This document shows, one piece after another, positions 26,409 through 34,471 of a stretch of DNA of 64,000 bases. Below the pieces are notes generated by a model. It searched no databases, was not told the origin of the DNA, and saw nothing but the letters and a program-made list of their open reading frames with translations. Positions within the stretch are counted from its first letter, which is position 1. The number at the start of each line of letters is the position of its first letter. Made by a program: the position numbers and the translations under genes. The DNA is from Candidatus Wallbacteria bacterium. Its GTDB lineage: Bacteria > Muiribacteriota > JAQTZZ01. Location of the stretch: contig JAQTZZ010000005.1 of NCBI GenBank assembly GCA_028687545.1, positions 89,015 to 153,014 of the forward strand, written 5' to 3'.

Positions 26409-27125
26409 ATGCAGACTCCGGTTAATGCCGTGATTGTTTCCGCAGATACGGAATGGAAGATGCTCCGCTCGCTGCTGCCGGACTTCCCGCTCAAGGAATC
26501 CCCTTTCGGCGCATGGTTCGTGATGGATCTAAATGTCACAGCCAGGGAACCAGGCGGTGAAGTCAGGATCGTGCCTGTCATTTTTTTCCAGGGCGGCTGG
26601 GGCAAGATCTCTGCCGCTGCCTCGACCCAGTATCTGATCGACCGCTGGAAGCCTGATTTTCTGATCGTTCTGGGTACTTGCGGAGGATTTGAAGGAGAGG
26701 TGGAAAGGGGTACTCTGATTGTCGCTGAACGCACCATAGTCTATGACATAGTAGAAAGAATGGGAAACCAGGAGCAAGCCATAACCCACTATACGACTGA
26801 GATCGATCTTTCAGGCCTGGGTATAGATCTGCCCGACGGAGCGCTCAGCACCCTGCTCGTATCCGCGGACCGCGACCTGGACCCTGCTGAAGTCGGCAGT
26901 CTCAAGGAACGCTTTAGGGCAGTGGCAGGCGATTGGGAGTCAGGCGCTATCGCCTGGGTGGCACAACGCAACTCTGTTAAATGCCTGATTGCCAAGGCTG
27001 TATCCGACCTGGTGGGAGATTCAGGCGGAGAAGCATACGGAAATCTGCAGACATACGCGGATAACACCAGGAAGCTGATGAGAAAGCTCCTGGCAATTCT
27101 ACCCGGGCTGATCCGGATTTCCTGA
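26409..27125 (+). CDS. MTA/SAH nucleosidase-like phosphorylase-fold protein
   Basis: 238 residues from ATG 26409 (AAGAGG upstream). The PNP/UDP phosphorylase fold is indicated by GGWGKISAAASTQYLID, then VLGTCGGF, a central DWESGAIAW with the Glu of the nucleoside site, and AVSD, whose Asp is the catalytic acid in MTA/SAH nucleosidases. It probably hydrolyses methylthioadenosine or adenosylhomocysteine, or a related nucleoside. Downstream of the TfoX_N gene. Confidence 0.8.
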   Translation: MQTPVNAVIVSADTEWKMLRSLLPDFPLKESPFGAWFVMDLNVTAREPGGEVRIVPVIFFQGGWGKISAAASTQYLIDRWKPDFLIVLGTCGGFEGEVERGTLIVAERTIVYDIVERMGNQEQAITHYTTEIDLSGLGIDLPDGALSTLLVSADRDLDPAEVGSLKERFRAVAGDWESGAIAWVAQRNSVKCLIAKAVSDLVGDSGGEAYGNLQTYADNTRKLMRKLLAILPGLIRIS

Positions 27126-27176
27126 TAAACTCGACTTGATAAGGCTGAACGGACTGGTTTCAGGACCAGCTGGAGC

Positions 27177-28382
27177 TTATTCGAAGCTTCCAGCTGCTGC
27201 AGGCGGGTACAGTTTTACTGTGAAGTATTTCTCTGGTATCCGCCTGAAAGCCAGATAAAAAAATAAGAAGACTGCGCTGAATAAAATGCCAAACACATAA
27301 AAACTGTCAAAGCCCCAGACATCAAACAGATACCCCAGGACAGGACCTAGAATCGATCTGATGCCGACAGCCAGCAGGCTGCACAGGGAAAGCACTGTGG
27401 CCCGCTTGTTTTCAAAGGTATAGGCCAGGATGCGGTCGTTCAGGATGTTCCTGTGCACCCCTCTGTTGAACTGATGGAAAAGGATCAGCAGAAAACTTCC
27501 GGCGCAAAGCAGCCAGGGCATCACAAACAGTGGCAGGATCAGGAACACGGGCATTACAAACAACATGCTTTTTCCGAAGAACGAGTTGATTTCCTGGCTG
27601 AACTTTGAAGAGAGGGCTGCGCCAAGGTTGTAAATTGTGAAAGCTATGCCGAACCAGGCGATCGTAAGGCCGGTATGCTGCATGTAGGGCTGGTAAAACC
27701 AGAGGAAAAGATTGATAAAAGCGCTGATACAGGCTGTGTAAGCTATGTACCATTTCACAAGCCTGTGCTTATTTACAAACTTGTAGGTCTCAGACAGAAT
27801 CGAAAAATATGACGCTCTCTTTTCTGCGCTCCTGCTCCTGGGTTCATCCATCAGGCTGACAGCCAGGTAGCTGAGCACAAAAAAAATTGCTGTAAGAAGA
27901 AAAGTCAGCCGCAGGGAGGTTTCGCCCACTAATCCGCCCATCAGGCTGGCGATGCCCCCGCCGATGATGGAAAGTGCCAGGCTGTTCCCCTGGATCTTTT
28001 TGAAGGATTCCTTTTCGCCGATGCATTCCAGAGTGTTATACAGCAGCGCTGAATCAGCGCCGCTGATCAGAGCAGCAGACAGGGCCCAGATCGTTTCAGC
28101 GATTACAAAATGCCAGAAGCAGGTGGACTGGTAGTATACCAGGCAGGCGATTATCACCAGGAATGATCCGGCCATCACGCTCTTGCGTTCTCCATATCTG
28201 TCCGCCAGAGTCCCGGTGGGAATCTCCAGAATCGCCAGCAGTATGCCGAAGTAAGATTGCAGAATCATGATCATGGTCATGGAAAGTCCTGCATCCTGCC
28301 AGAAAAGGACAATCACGGGCGTGAACAGGGCAAACATCCGGAAAAACGAAAACATGTAAAACTTGGAGATGTTGCCTTTCAT
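27177..28382 (-). CDS. Major facilitator superfamily transporter
   Basis: 401 residues from ATG 28382, 25 bp after the propeller gene stop; the open frame extends to 28502 inside that gene, but those residues are not hydrophobic. About 12 helices. The loop between helices 2 and 3 reads GTLADRYGERK, the MFS signature. The substrate cannot be inferred. It forms an operon with the upstream propeller gene, and a broken second copy of its 3' end lies downstream of the second propeller gene. Confidence 0.88.
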   Translation of the reverse strand: MKGNISKFYMFSFFRMFALFTPVIVLFWQDAGLSMTMIMILQSYFGILLAILEIPTGTLADRYGERKSVMAGSFLVIIACLVYYQSTCFWHFVIAETIWALSAALISGADSALLYNTLECIGEKESFKKIQGNSLALSIIGGGIASLMGGLVGETSLRLTFLLTAIFFVLSYLAVSLMDEPRSRSAEKRASYFSILSETYKFVNKHRLVKWYIAYTACISAFINLFLWFYQPYMQHTGLTIAWFGIAFTIYNLGAALSSKFSQEINSFFGKSMLFVMPVFLILPLFVMPWLLCAGSFLLILFHQFNRGVHRNILNDRILAYTFENKRATVLSLCSLLAVGIRSILGPVLGYLFDVWGFDSFYVFGILFSAVFLFFYLAFRRIPEKYFTVKLYPPAAAGSFE

Positions 28383-28407
28383 CAGTTGCTGCAATCCCGG
28401 AATGGAG

Positions 28408-29367
28408 TCAATGTGCCATGGGCCAGAGCTTCCATGAGCTGTCTGTTGCTGTTGTAAGCCTTTTCTTGTCAGTGCCGTCCAGATTGATGGAAAATATCTC
28501 ATCCTGGAACTGCATTATCGGATGCCATTCGTCTTCAGCGTTGAAGAGCAGGCGGCTGCCGTCCCTGGAAAAAGAAGTTGTGGTCAATCCATGAAGATGG
28601 ATGACTTCAGAGGTGCTGCCGGTTTTCAAGTCCATGATCATGATCCCATAGTCCTTGTCATCATCGGGTATATAGTATCCATCCTGGTAGTAGGCGATCT
28701 TTGTGCCGTCAGGGGAAAAAGACGGTCCATCGAAATAGTCTCCAAGTTTTTTCGGGGAGCTTCCATCAGAATTCATCAGATAAAGGCTTTTGCCATATTG
28801 CTTGGAATAGATAACGCAGAGAAGCTTCTTCCCGTCAGGAGATGGGACGGCCTGTCTCTCCTCCAGCTCAGGCCCTGTCATTGTCAGCCTGGCGATTGTG
28901 CCGTCCTGCAGGTCAAGAGTGTACAGATCCCAGTTTTCCGATACAAAATGGCTGAAAATCAGCTTTTTCCCGTCAGGTGAATAGCAGGGGGAATACACTG
29001 TCTGATCATTGAAAAAAGTCAGTCTCTTGACTTCGCTGCCGTCGATGTTCATCTGGTAGATGTCCCTTTTTTTATCATTGAAGTCCGGCATGTAACCATA
29101 GGCAATTTTTGTGCCGTCAGGTGAGATGCAGGGGGAGTCCTCAACTCCTGCAAGATTGTGAAGCCTGGTCTGGCCGCTGCCGTCTTCATTCATTATATAG
29201 ATGCTGCCATTATCAAAATTCTCTCCAAGTACAGAGTAGACTATTTTTCCCAGACTGTTCCCGCTTTTGCCGTTCGACTCCTGCTGAGCGGCATTTCCTG
29301 AAAAACGGCAAAGATACAGCAGGAAAAAAATCGCCATCAATGAATAAAACGGTTTTCTATTTTTCAT
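28408..29367 (-). CDS. Secreted TolB/PD40-type beta-propeller protein 1
   Basis: 319 residues with a signal peptide. At least five PD40/WD-like repeats with SPDGTKIAY or SPDGKKLIF cores alternate with IYQMNIDGS-type strands, as in TolB and DPP4 propellers. No enzymatic domain is attached, so it is likely a periplasmic or surface binding protein. It is ~50% similar to the divergent propeller gene 29560-30516. It has GGAGG before the start and its promoter has the three-box design. Confidence 0.85.
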   Translation of the reverse strand: MKNRKPFYSLMAIFFLLYLCRFSGNAAQQESNGKSGNSLGKIVYSVLGENFDNGSIYIMNEDGSGQTRLHNLAGVEDSPCISPDGTKIAYGYMPDFNDKKRDIYQMNIDGSEVKRLTFFNDQTVYSPCYSPDGKKLIFSHFVSENWDLYTLDLQDGTIARLTMTGPELEERQAVPSPDGKKLLCVIYSKQYGKSLYLMNSDGSSPKKLGDYFDGPSFSPDGTKIAYYQDGYYIPDDDKDYGIMIMDLKTGSTSEVIHLHGLTTTSFSRDGSRLLFNAEDEWHPIMQFQDEIFSINLDGTDKKRLTTATDSSWKLWPMAH

Positions 29368-29392
29368 ATTTCCTCCACCATGTTCTAGATTA

Positions 29393-29446
29393 ATGATAAC
29401 AAATCCTTGTCAAAGACTCATGATGAAATTGTAAAATAATTGTAAA
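29393..29446 (-). promoter_or_regulatory. Three-box promoter of propeller gene 1
   Basis: On the minus strand: TTTACA (29446-29441), TTTACA (29435-29430), TTGACA (29413-29408), then nine bases and TATCAT (29398-29393). Spacing is identical to that of the S41 gene, and the box-to-ATG distance is also identical (41 bp). The stretch between boxes two and three shares TCATCATGAGT with the S41 promoter, so the two came from one copied promoter. Confidence 0.72.
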
Positions 29447-29475
29447 ATCTGAAATGACATTACGGTCTCTATGAA

Positions 29476-29529
29476 TTTACATGAAATTTACTTTTTTTTC
29501 ACCGGATTTTTACAGTTGCAGGTTATCCT
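29476..29529 (+). promoter_or_regulatory. Three-box promoter of propeller gene 2
   Basis: On the plus strand: TTTACA (29476-29481), TTTACT (29487-29492), TTTACA (29509-29514), then nine bases and TATCCT (29524-29529). Box spacing (11 then 22) and the box to -10 distance equal those of the other two promoters although the intervening bases differ, which supports functional constraint. Confidence 0.68.
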
Positions 29530-29559
29530 GAAACTATAGTTGAAAATTGAGGAGGCAAT

Positions 29560-30516
29560 ATGAAAAAAGCAGCACATCTGATTTGTTCGCTTTTACTGCT
29601 CTTTTTCTGCACATCCGGTAGCGCTGCGGAAGCAGATCCAGGACAAGCTATGGAGCGCGGCCAGGGGAAAATCGTATTCACGACTTATTTCACCATCGGT
29701 GAAAACTGCTTCAACATCTGCACTGTAAACGAAGACGGCAGCTGCCTGACCAGGCTGCACAAGGTTGGAGACGAAGGGACTCCCAGCATTTCCCCGGACG
29801 GCACAAAGATAATATATATGTGCAGTAAAGAAAACGACTGGACTGAAAGCGATATTTATCAGATGAATATGGACGGCAGCGATGTCCAGAGACTGACAGA
29901 ACTGCACGACTGGACCATTTCCTACCCTCGCTATTTCCCGGACGGGAAGAAACTGGTTTTCGGCCGCAGGGTAGCCTGCAACTATGATCTTTACACTCTG
30001 GATCTCTCGTGCGGCTCGATCCAGCGGATTACCCAGACCGGCGAAGAGATAAGAGAAATGTGTGCAATACCATCGCCTGATGGGAAAAAACTGCTGTGCA
30101 GTGCTTATTTACTGTATGAAAATATAAATACGCTTTTTTTGATGAATGCAGACGGCAGCGACTGCCGCAGAATCGTTCCCGAGGGCAGTGATGCGATTGG
30201 CATGTCATTCTCTCCTGACGGCAAGAAAATCGCTTACTGTATGGATAATCCTCATCCCAAACAGATCGAGCTGCTTGATCTTTCCACAGGTGTGACGAGC
30301 GAAGTGGTGAGAATCAAAGATTCTACAAATTATGGTGAAACTTCATTTACCAGGGACGGCAGACGCCTGATCATCAATGCCTGTGATGACGCCTTCCCGT
30401 CGCTTCCGGCTGCGGCAGGAGGTGGTTCTCAGCTCTTTTCCGTAAGTCTGGACGGAAAAGATGTGAAAAGAATCACTACCGATACTTACGAGAAACTCTG
30501 GCCAATGGCATTCTGA
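29560..30516 (+). CDS. Secreted TolB/PD40-type beta-propeller protein 2
   Basis: 318 residues with a signal peptide; GGAGG precedes the ATG. Repeats with SPDGTKIIY, FPDGKKLVF and SPDGKKIAY cores follow the same order as in the paralogue, and both end in KLWPMA plus one residue. Divergent from propeller 1 over a 192-bp gap that carries both three-box promoters. It probably arose by inverted duplication. It is followed by a remnant of an MFS gene in opposite orientation. Confidence 0.85.
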   Translation: MKKAAHLICSLLLLFFCTSGSAAEADPGQAMERGQGKIVFTTYFTIGENCFNICTVNEDGSCLTRLHKVGDEGTPSISPDGTKIIYMCSKENDWTESDIYQMNMDGSDVQRLTELHDWTISYPRYFPDGKKLVFGRRVACNYDLYTLDLSCGSIQRITQTGEEIREMCAIPSPDGKKLLCSAYLLYENINTLFLMNADGSDCRRIVPEGSDAIGMSFSPDGKKIAYCMDNPHPKQIELLDLSTGVTSEVVRIKDSTNYGETSFTRDGRRLIINACDDAFPSLPAAAGGGSQLFSVSLDGKDVKRITTDTYEKLWPMAF

Positions 30517-30547
30517 AACCGCAGCAGCACAGGGACTGCGTCACCCG

Positions 30548-30625
30548 TCCGCTGCCGGCGGGTACTGCTTTACGTGAAATACTTCTCCGGTATTCTCCGG
30601 AAGGCCAGATAGAAGAAGAAAAAAC
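30548..30625 (-). pseudogene. Remnant 3' end of an MFS transporter gene
   Basis: The DNA closely matches the 3' end of the MFS gene at 27189-27270. On the minus strand it reads FFYLAFRRIPEKYFT, identical to the MFS C-terminal region, then a premature stop. The rest of the gene is absent. It shows that the MFS/propeller pair was duplicated and one transporter copy was lost. Confidence 0.75.
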
Positions 30626-30705
30626 CAATCACTCTGTACGCATCATTTCAATCCCTTCTTTCTCTTTTCCAGCCGGGCATGTATCATAGCAACTGAGGAT
30701 AAATC

Positions 30706-31278
30706 ATGAAAAGGATCTGCGTATATTGCGGCTCGAATTCAGGATCTGCATCATACATGGATGCAGCCCGCAGGCTCGGCCTGGAACTTGCCGGGCGCAA
30801 GCTGGAGCTTGTTTACGGCGGTGCGGCAGCCGGCCTGATGGGAGAAGTTGCCGACTCTGTGATGAAAGCCGGCGGCAAGGCCATAGGCGTGATCCCGAAG
30901 CTTTTTTCAGACAGGCTGTCCCACAGGGGACTGACTGAACTTCACGTGGTGGAGACTATGCACGAGCGCAAGACGAAAATGTTCGACCTGGCTGACGGTT
31001 TCATCGCTCTGCCCGGAGGGTTCGGCACTCTGGAAGAGATCTTCGAGGTAGTCACCTGGGCTCAGCTCGGAATCAACCGCAAGCCCTGCGGCCTTCTCAA
31101 TGTGGACGGATATTTCGACCATCTGCTGCTCTTCCTGGACAATGCAGCAGCCTGCGGATTCATCAGAGAGACCCACAGAAACATGCTGCTTACTACCGAT
31201 GACCCGGCCCAGATGCTAGCAATGATGGAATCCTACCGCATGACTGACACAGGTAAATGGGTGGAGACTCGGGTTTGA
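30706..31278 (+). CDS. LOG-family (TIGR00730) nucleotide phosphoribohydrolase
   Basis: 190 residues, complete. Rossmann-like start ICVYCGSNSG, then GGAAAGLMG, then the hallmark PGGFGTLEE with the preceding ERK (HERKTKM). LOG proteins release the base from nucleoside 5'-monophosphates, originally cytokinin ribotides; in most bacteria they act on AMP-like compounds or are stress-linked. It is a single gene preceded by GAGGATAA near the start. Confidence 0.92.
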   Translation: MKRICVYCGSNSGSASYMDAARRLGLELAGRKLELVYGGAAAGLMGEVADSVMKAGGKAIGVIPKLFSDRLSHRGLTELHVVETMHERKTKMFDLADGFIALPGGFGTLEEIFEVVTWAQLGINRKPCGLLNVDGYFDHLLLFLDNAAACGFIRETHRNMLLTTDDPAQMLAMMESYRMTDTGKWVETRV

Positions 31279-31376
31279 TGCTTCCAGGACTCGAAACAAA
31301 AGCAGCGGATTGTAACTTTGATTTTCAATCAATCCGGATATATTTTACTTAGGTAAATGCAATTCCAGGGGGAAAA

Positions 31377-32237
31377 ATGAGTATCATGCGGAAATTTCTG
31401 GTTCTGTCTGGCCTGATTTTATGGGCGTCTTTTGCCGGAGCTGCGCAGTTTCAGCAGCATCAATACAGAGTCGGTGAAAAGTTTTTCTATGCTTTCGAAG
31501 ATACGGAATACAATTATCAGGTCTCTGTAAACGATAAGAACGAGCGGTCTATGGAACTGTCCGAAATCCAGGAGATCAGGACAGATCTCAAGCTCTCCGT
31601 GATCAGGGAAAAATCGGGAAAAACTGTCAGAAAAATGGAGATCTACAACACGCAGTACAAGGAAGGCTCCACGGAAAATTACAATCAGGCTGAATACAGG
31701 CTTCTGACCACGCTGATCAAAAATTTCCCCAAGGTTTTCAGCTATACTTACGAAGTGGAAGCCGCGAAAAACAGGGTGATCTCTGATTTCGCGAAGTTCT
31801 GCGCTCCTTACATGAACTGCTCTGTGGGTAATTTTTTCTATTTCAAAACCCTGGACATCCACACCTTCGAATCAGTGATCGAGCGGATGGCCGGATCTCT
31901 TGAACCGGAAAAATTCAGGAAGATCGAATCGTCGAACCCTAAGATCAGCGGAGGCAGCTTTTTCAACAACAGCCCAGCAGTCACATACAACAGGACTGAA
32001 ACCATGAACGGCGTGCCCTGTGCGGTTTTCAAATACTCCACAGTGGGAAACAGGTATGTCTCAGAGCAGTTCGGAGTGAATCTTATTACAGATTATGGAG
32101 CCAATATTTATGTCGCGTTGGAAGGAAAACTGGCTGGAATGCTGATATTCGGCGAACTGCACGAAACAGTTACCGGCCTCAATCAGGGCAAGCCCGCTTA
32201 TGTAGTGAGAATGCTCACGATGCGAATGAGACATTGA
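31377..32237 (+). CDS. Secreted protein of unknown function
   Basis: 286 residues starting at ATG 31377 after CAGGGGG, with a signal peptide ending near residue 22. The mature part is beta-rich with many charged residues, and its end reads GKLAGMLIFGELHETVTG, resembling lipoprotein-carrier or DUF-type beta sheets, but no family is recognised. No cysteine at the cleavage site, so it is likely periplasmic. Confidence 0.7.
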   Translation: MSIMRKFLVLSGLILWASFAGAAQFQQHQYRVGEKFFYAFEDTEYNYQVSVNDKNERSMELSEIQEIRTDLKLSVIREKSGKTVRKMEIYNTQYKEGSTENYNQAEYRLLTTLIKNFPKVFSYTYEVEAAKNRVISDFAKFCAPYMNCSVGNFFYFKTLDIHTFESVIERMAGSLEPEKFRKIESSNPKISGGSFFNNSPAVTYNRTETMNGVPCAVFKYSTVGNRYVSEQFGVNLITDYGANIYVALEGKLAGMLIFGELHETVTGLNQGKPAYVVRMLTMRMRH

Positions 32238-32285
32238 TTTTTTCGTCAACTTGATTACTTTGGGTGTAAGGCTTGCAGCGTGGTT

Positions 32286-32333
32286 ATGGTCACAAATTGT
32301 GACTTCCAATTTTCCCGTCTGCAGCAAATGCTC
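32286..32333 (-). pseudogene. ORF6N gene fragment with embedded palindrome
   Basis: On the minus strand the frame reads ENWKSQFVT, the core of ORF6N proteins, with nothing recognisable on either side. The DNA repeats at 33516-33562. It contains the palindrome GTCACAA-A-TTGTGAC (32289-32303). Confidence 0.5.
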
Positions 32334-32353
32334 AAAATGTGGAGCAACTGGAA

Positions 32354-32373
32354 ATTGTCAAGATACTGTCTCT
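32354..32373 (+). repeat. Degenerate copy of the small GTCAAGAnAC repeat
   Basis: ATTGTCAAGATACTGTCTCT resembles the right half of the repeats at 35598-35634 and 43786-43818; the left hairpin arm is missing. Confidence 0.4.
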
Positions 32374-32411
32374 AATCTCCAATTGCCTCAGAATATTAGA
32401 AGGAATGGAGT

Positions 32412-33266
32412 TCACGGCTTTATTCCCAAAATCAGACACGAGAACAGACATGCGAACATTATGAACGTTGCGACTGAATTGTTGACTACATGCAGAATCA
32501 GAGGCGGGACCAGGGAATTATAACGGTACCTAAGATATGTCAGCATAATGCCCATTGCTGCCATATTGACAATAGGATAGACGTTCGGATAATGCTGCGG
32601 GACATGGATCAGGCCAAACAGGAGCCCCACGATGACAATCGTTTTTCCGGGTGAAAACAGCTTGATCATCGCCTGATACAGGATGCCTCTGAATAAAAAC
32701 TCCTCTACCATAGGGACGAGCAATGGTACCAGGAAGAGAAGTGTGGCAAATGCCAGCCTGGAAGTCAGGCGTTCAGTCCAGTATTCATCAATAAAGGTAT
32801 TTTCCGATTGGTACGGCAGAAAAAATCCGAGGGCTATATTTGACAGCGCCCAGACAATGCCGGTCAGCACAGTACTTTTGATTACATCGCTGCTCACGGG
32901 ATACAGGGCAAAACTTTCGATAAAGGTTTTATTGTATTTCACGCAGATCCTGCGGTAGGCAATCCAGAGAATGAAAAAATAACTCGGATATTGCTTAACA
33001 AACTCTGCAAAGGTGACATTCAAGTATTTGATATAATGACTAAGTATAGACATCAAAATCATAAAAATGAATGAATACAGAATAATCATGAAAATATCGC
33101 TGAATGTGACTGAATCCGGTGCTTCCGCAGCTTTATTCCTGACTTCTGGGATTACAGACTTTTTTTCCTGCTTGATAATGTAATCAGGACAGAATTTATT
33201 TTCACAGTTTCTGCAGAATTCAGCAAGACCTAAATTAACTTCACCGCATGGGCACTTCCAGATCAT
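32412..33266 (-). CDS. CPBP intramembrane protease-like protein with N-terminal zinc ribbon
   Basis: 284 residues, GGGTAAGAG just before the ATG. The first 30 residues contain two cysteine pairs (KCPCG and CRNC) forming a zinc ribbon. Eight or so membrane helices follow. The CPBP/Rce1 motifs are present: EEFLFRG, a FGLIHVPQ block and HVVNN in the final helices. CPBP proteases act in protein maturation or bacteriocin immunity. The gene is flanked by ORF6N fragments. Confidence 0.88.
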   Translation of the reverse strand: MIWKCPCGEVNLGLAEFCRNCENKFCPDYIIKQEKKSVIPEVRNKAAEAPDSVTFSDIFMIILYSFIFMILMSILSHYIKYLNVTFAEFVKQYPSYFFILWIAYRRICVKYNKTFIESFALYPVSSDVIKSTVLTGIVWALSNIALGFFLPYQSENTFIDEYWTERLTSRLAFATLLFLVPLLVPMVEEFLFRGILYQAMIKLFSPGKTIVIVGLLFGLIHVPQHYPNVYPIVNMAAMGIMLTYLRYRYNSLVPPLILHVVNNSVATFIMFACLFSCLILGIKP

Positions 33267-33392
33267 CTCTTACCCTCAATTCATTTTCAATTGACGCGGA
33301 TTCAAAAAAAGCCCGCCTGAGTGCCTGTCTTAGATCATTTCATGGATGTGTTTCCCGGTTATATCTGAGACTGCCTGCAACAGGAGCCATAT

Positions 33393-33409
33393 GGAAATTT
33401 TAAATTTCC
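33393..33409. repeat. 17-bp palindrome GGAAATTT-T-AAATTTCC
   Basis: A perfect 8-bp inverted repeat around one base, in the 320-bp gap (33267-33586) that otherwise holds only a degraded ORF6N segment. Possibly an operator for the CPBP gene 120 bp away, or part of a lost mobile element. Confidence 0.35.
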
Positions 33410-33515
33410 GCCTCACGATTCACCTTTATTTCTTATCCAAAGTTATGATCCTGATATTTTAATTCGAAATTCCTGTTTTTACAATGAATATCAGACTGTA
33501 TACTCTTGGATTTGG

Positions 33516-33562
33516 ATATCACAGTTTGTGACTTCCAATTTTCCTGACTGCAGCAAATGCTC
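33516..33562 (-). pseudogene. ORF6N gene fragment (second copy of the 48-bp block)
   Basis: On the minus strand it reads QENWKSQTVISKS. It matches 32286-32333 over 47-48 bp, including the TTTGCTGCAG block upstream of the ORF6N core. The palindrome is partly decayed (TCACAGTTTGTGA). Confidence 0.5.
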
Positions 33563-33586
33563 CGGATGCTGCACCGAAAACCTGCA

Positions 33587-34108
33587 TTACGGAGTAAATC
33601 CAATCTTGCGCCGGCTGCCAGGCGGTTGAGCAAGAAGTTTCTTGATGGCATCGAACACTACCATGAACTGCCGGTCATATTTCTGCTCCAGCAGTTCGAT
33701 TTGTTCCCTGAGCTCTTTATGGGTAGACATGATTTCCCTCAATCTGACAAAAGTCCTCACAATGGAAATATTGACCTGGATGGCTCTACTGCTCATCAGT
33801 ACACTCGACAGCATGGCAATACCGAGCTCAGTGAAAGCAAAAGGACATTTACGCAATCCCAATCTCAACGATTTGGAAGTCACAAATTGTGACTTCCAAT
33901 TTTTCATTTCATCATTGTTAAGCTGAAACATGAAATCTGCAGGAAATCGCTCGATATTTCTATGGACAGCCTGGTTCAATACTTTAGTCTTAACGCCATA
34001 CAGCATTGCCAGGTCCCGGTCTAGCAATACTTTCTTTCCGCGGATCAGGAAAATCCTTTGCTCAAGGAATGCTTCCGGAATTTCGACTGCAATGTTTTCA
34101 TTGTTCAT
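33587..34108 (-). CDS. ORF6N-domain protein, intact
   Basis: 173 residues. The ORF6N domain occupies residues ~8-100: [50 protein letters not shown] and FAFTELGIAMLSSVL. The rest is a helix with a leucine-rich coiled coil. ORF6N is a phage/KilA-N-associated putative DNA-binding domain, often found in mobile regions. The first 30 codons are nearly identical to the truncated copy at 37221-37496. The gene contains a 27-bp palindrome. Confidence 0.9.
   Translation of the reverse strand: MNNENIAVEIPEAFLEQRIFLIRGKKVLLDRDLAMLYGVKTKVLNQAVHRNIERFPADFMFQLNNDEMKNWKSQFVTSKSLRLGLRKCPFAFTELGIAMLSSVLMSSRAIQVNISIVRTFVRLREIMSTHKELREQIELLEQKYDRQFMVVFDAIKKLLAQPPGSRRKIGFTP
33873..33899. repeat. 27-bp palindrome inside the ORF6N gene
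   Basis: Two perfect 13-bp arms around one central A (arm TTGGAAGTCACAA). It encodes WKSQFVTSK. Related palindromes are at 32289-32303, 33519-33531 and 37264-37284; the last keeps perfect pairing with different outer bases. Confidence 0.8.
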
Positions 34109-34203
34109 AAAAATGGATTAACAATTTCCATGCCAGGATCTGGAAACCGATTTTCTTCGAAAACAGCGATTGTTGCGCATTGTCTCAAAATCCTTTCAGT
34201 CTC
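34011..34203 (+). repeat. 193-bp direct repeat, left copy
   Basis: This covers the first ~33 codons of the ORF6N gene plus ~95 bp upstream. It matches 37399-37591 at well above 90%. The copies enclose the kinase-fold, adenosine deaminase and cytidine deaminase genes. Confidence 0.85.
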
Positions 34204-34371
34204 GGATTCAACTGTTGCTTTCATGAACAAAGGGGAATTTTTGAGCTTGGGATTGATAAGGGGTCGCGTTTCGCCAATTGTCATTCCACTACTCTTTAGG
34301 GTGAACAGGCTTTTTGGAGATGGGTTCCACCATCATTTAAGCCTTCATGCCGAAATTGATCGCCTTCCGAT

Positions 34372-34419
34372 GGGGACAAGTCGTGGATTGGGCGAGGAGT
34401 TTAGGAACGACATGTCCCC
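34372..34419. repeat. REP-like hairpin (GGGGACAAGTCGT ... ACGACATGTCCCC)
   Basis: 13-bp arms (34372-34384 and 34407-34419) match with one mismatch around a 22-base loop. Such hairpins often lie at ends of elements mobilised by REP-associated Y1 transposases. The surrounding stretch 34204-34471 has no convincing gene, only a short ORF overlapping the repeat. Confidence 0.55.
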
Positions 34420-34471
34420 ATTTCTTTCAAAAATGACATTTTGCTTAATCCGGGGAAAATGAATAGAATCT

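Noticed and set aside
34058..34462. A 134-codon plus-strand ORF
   Set aside because: It lies antisense to the ORF6N gene and the direct repeat and spans the REP-like hairpin; no domain or ribosome site.
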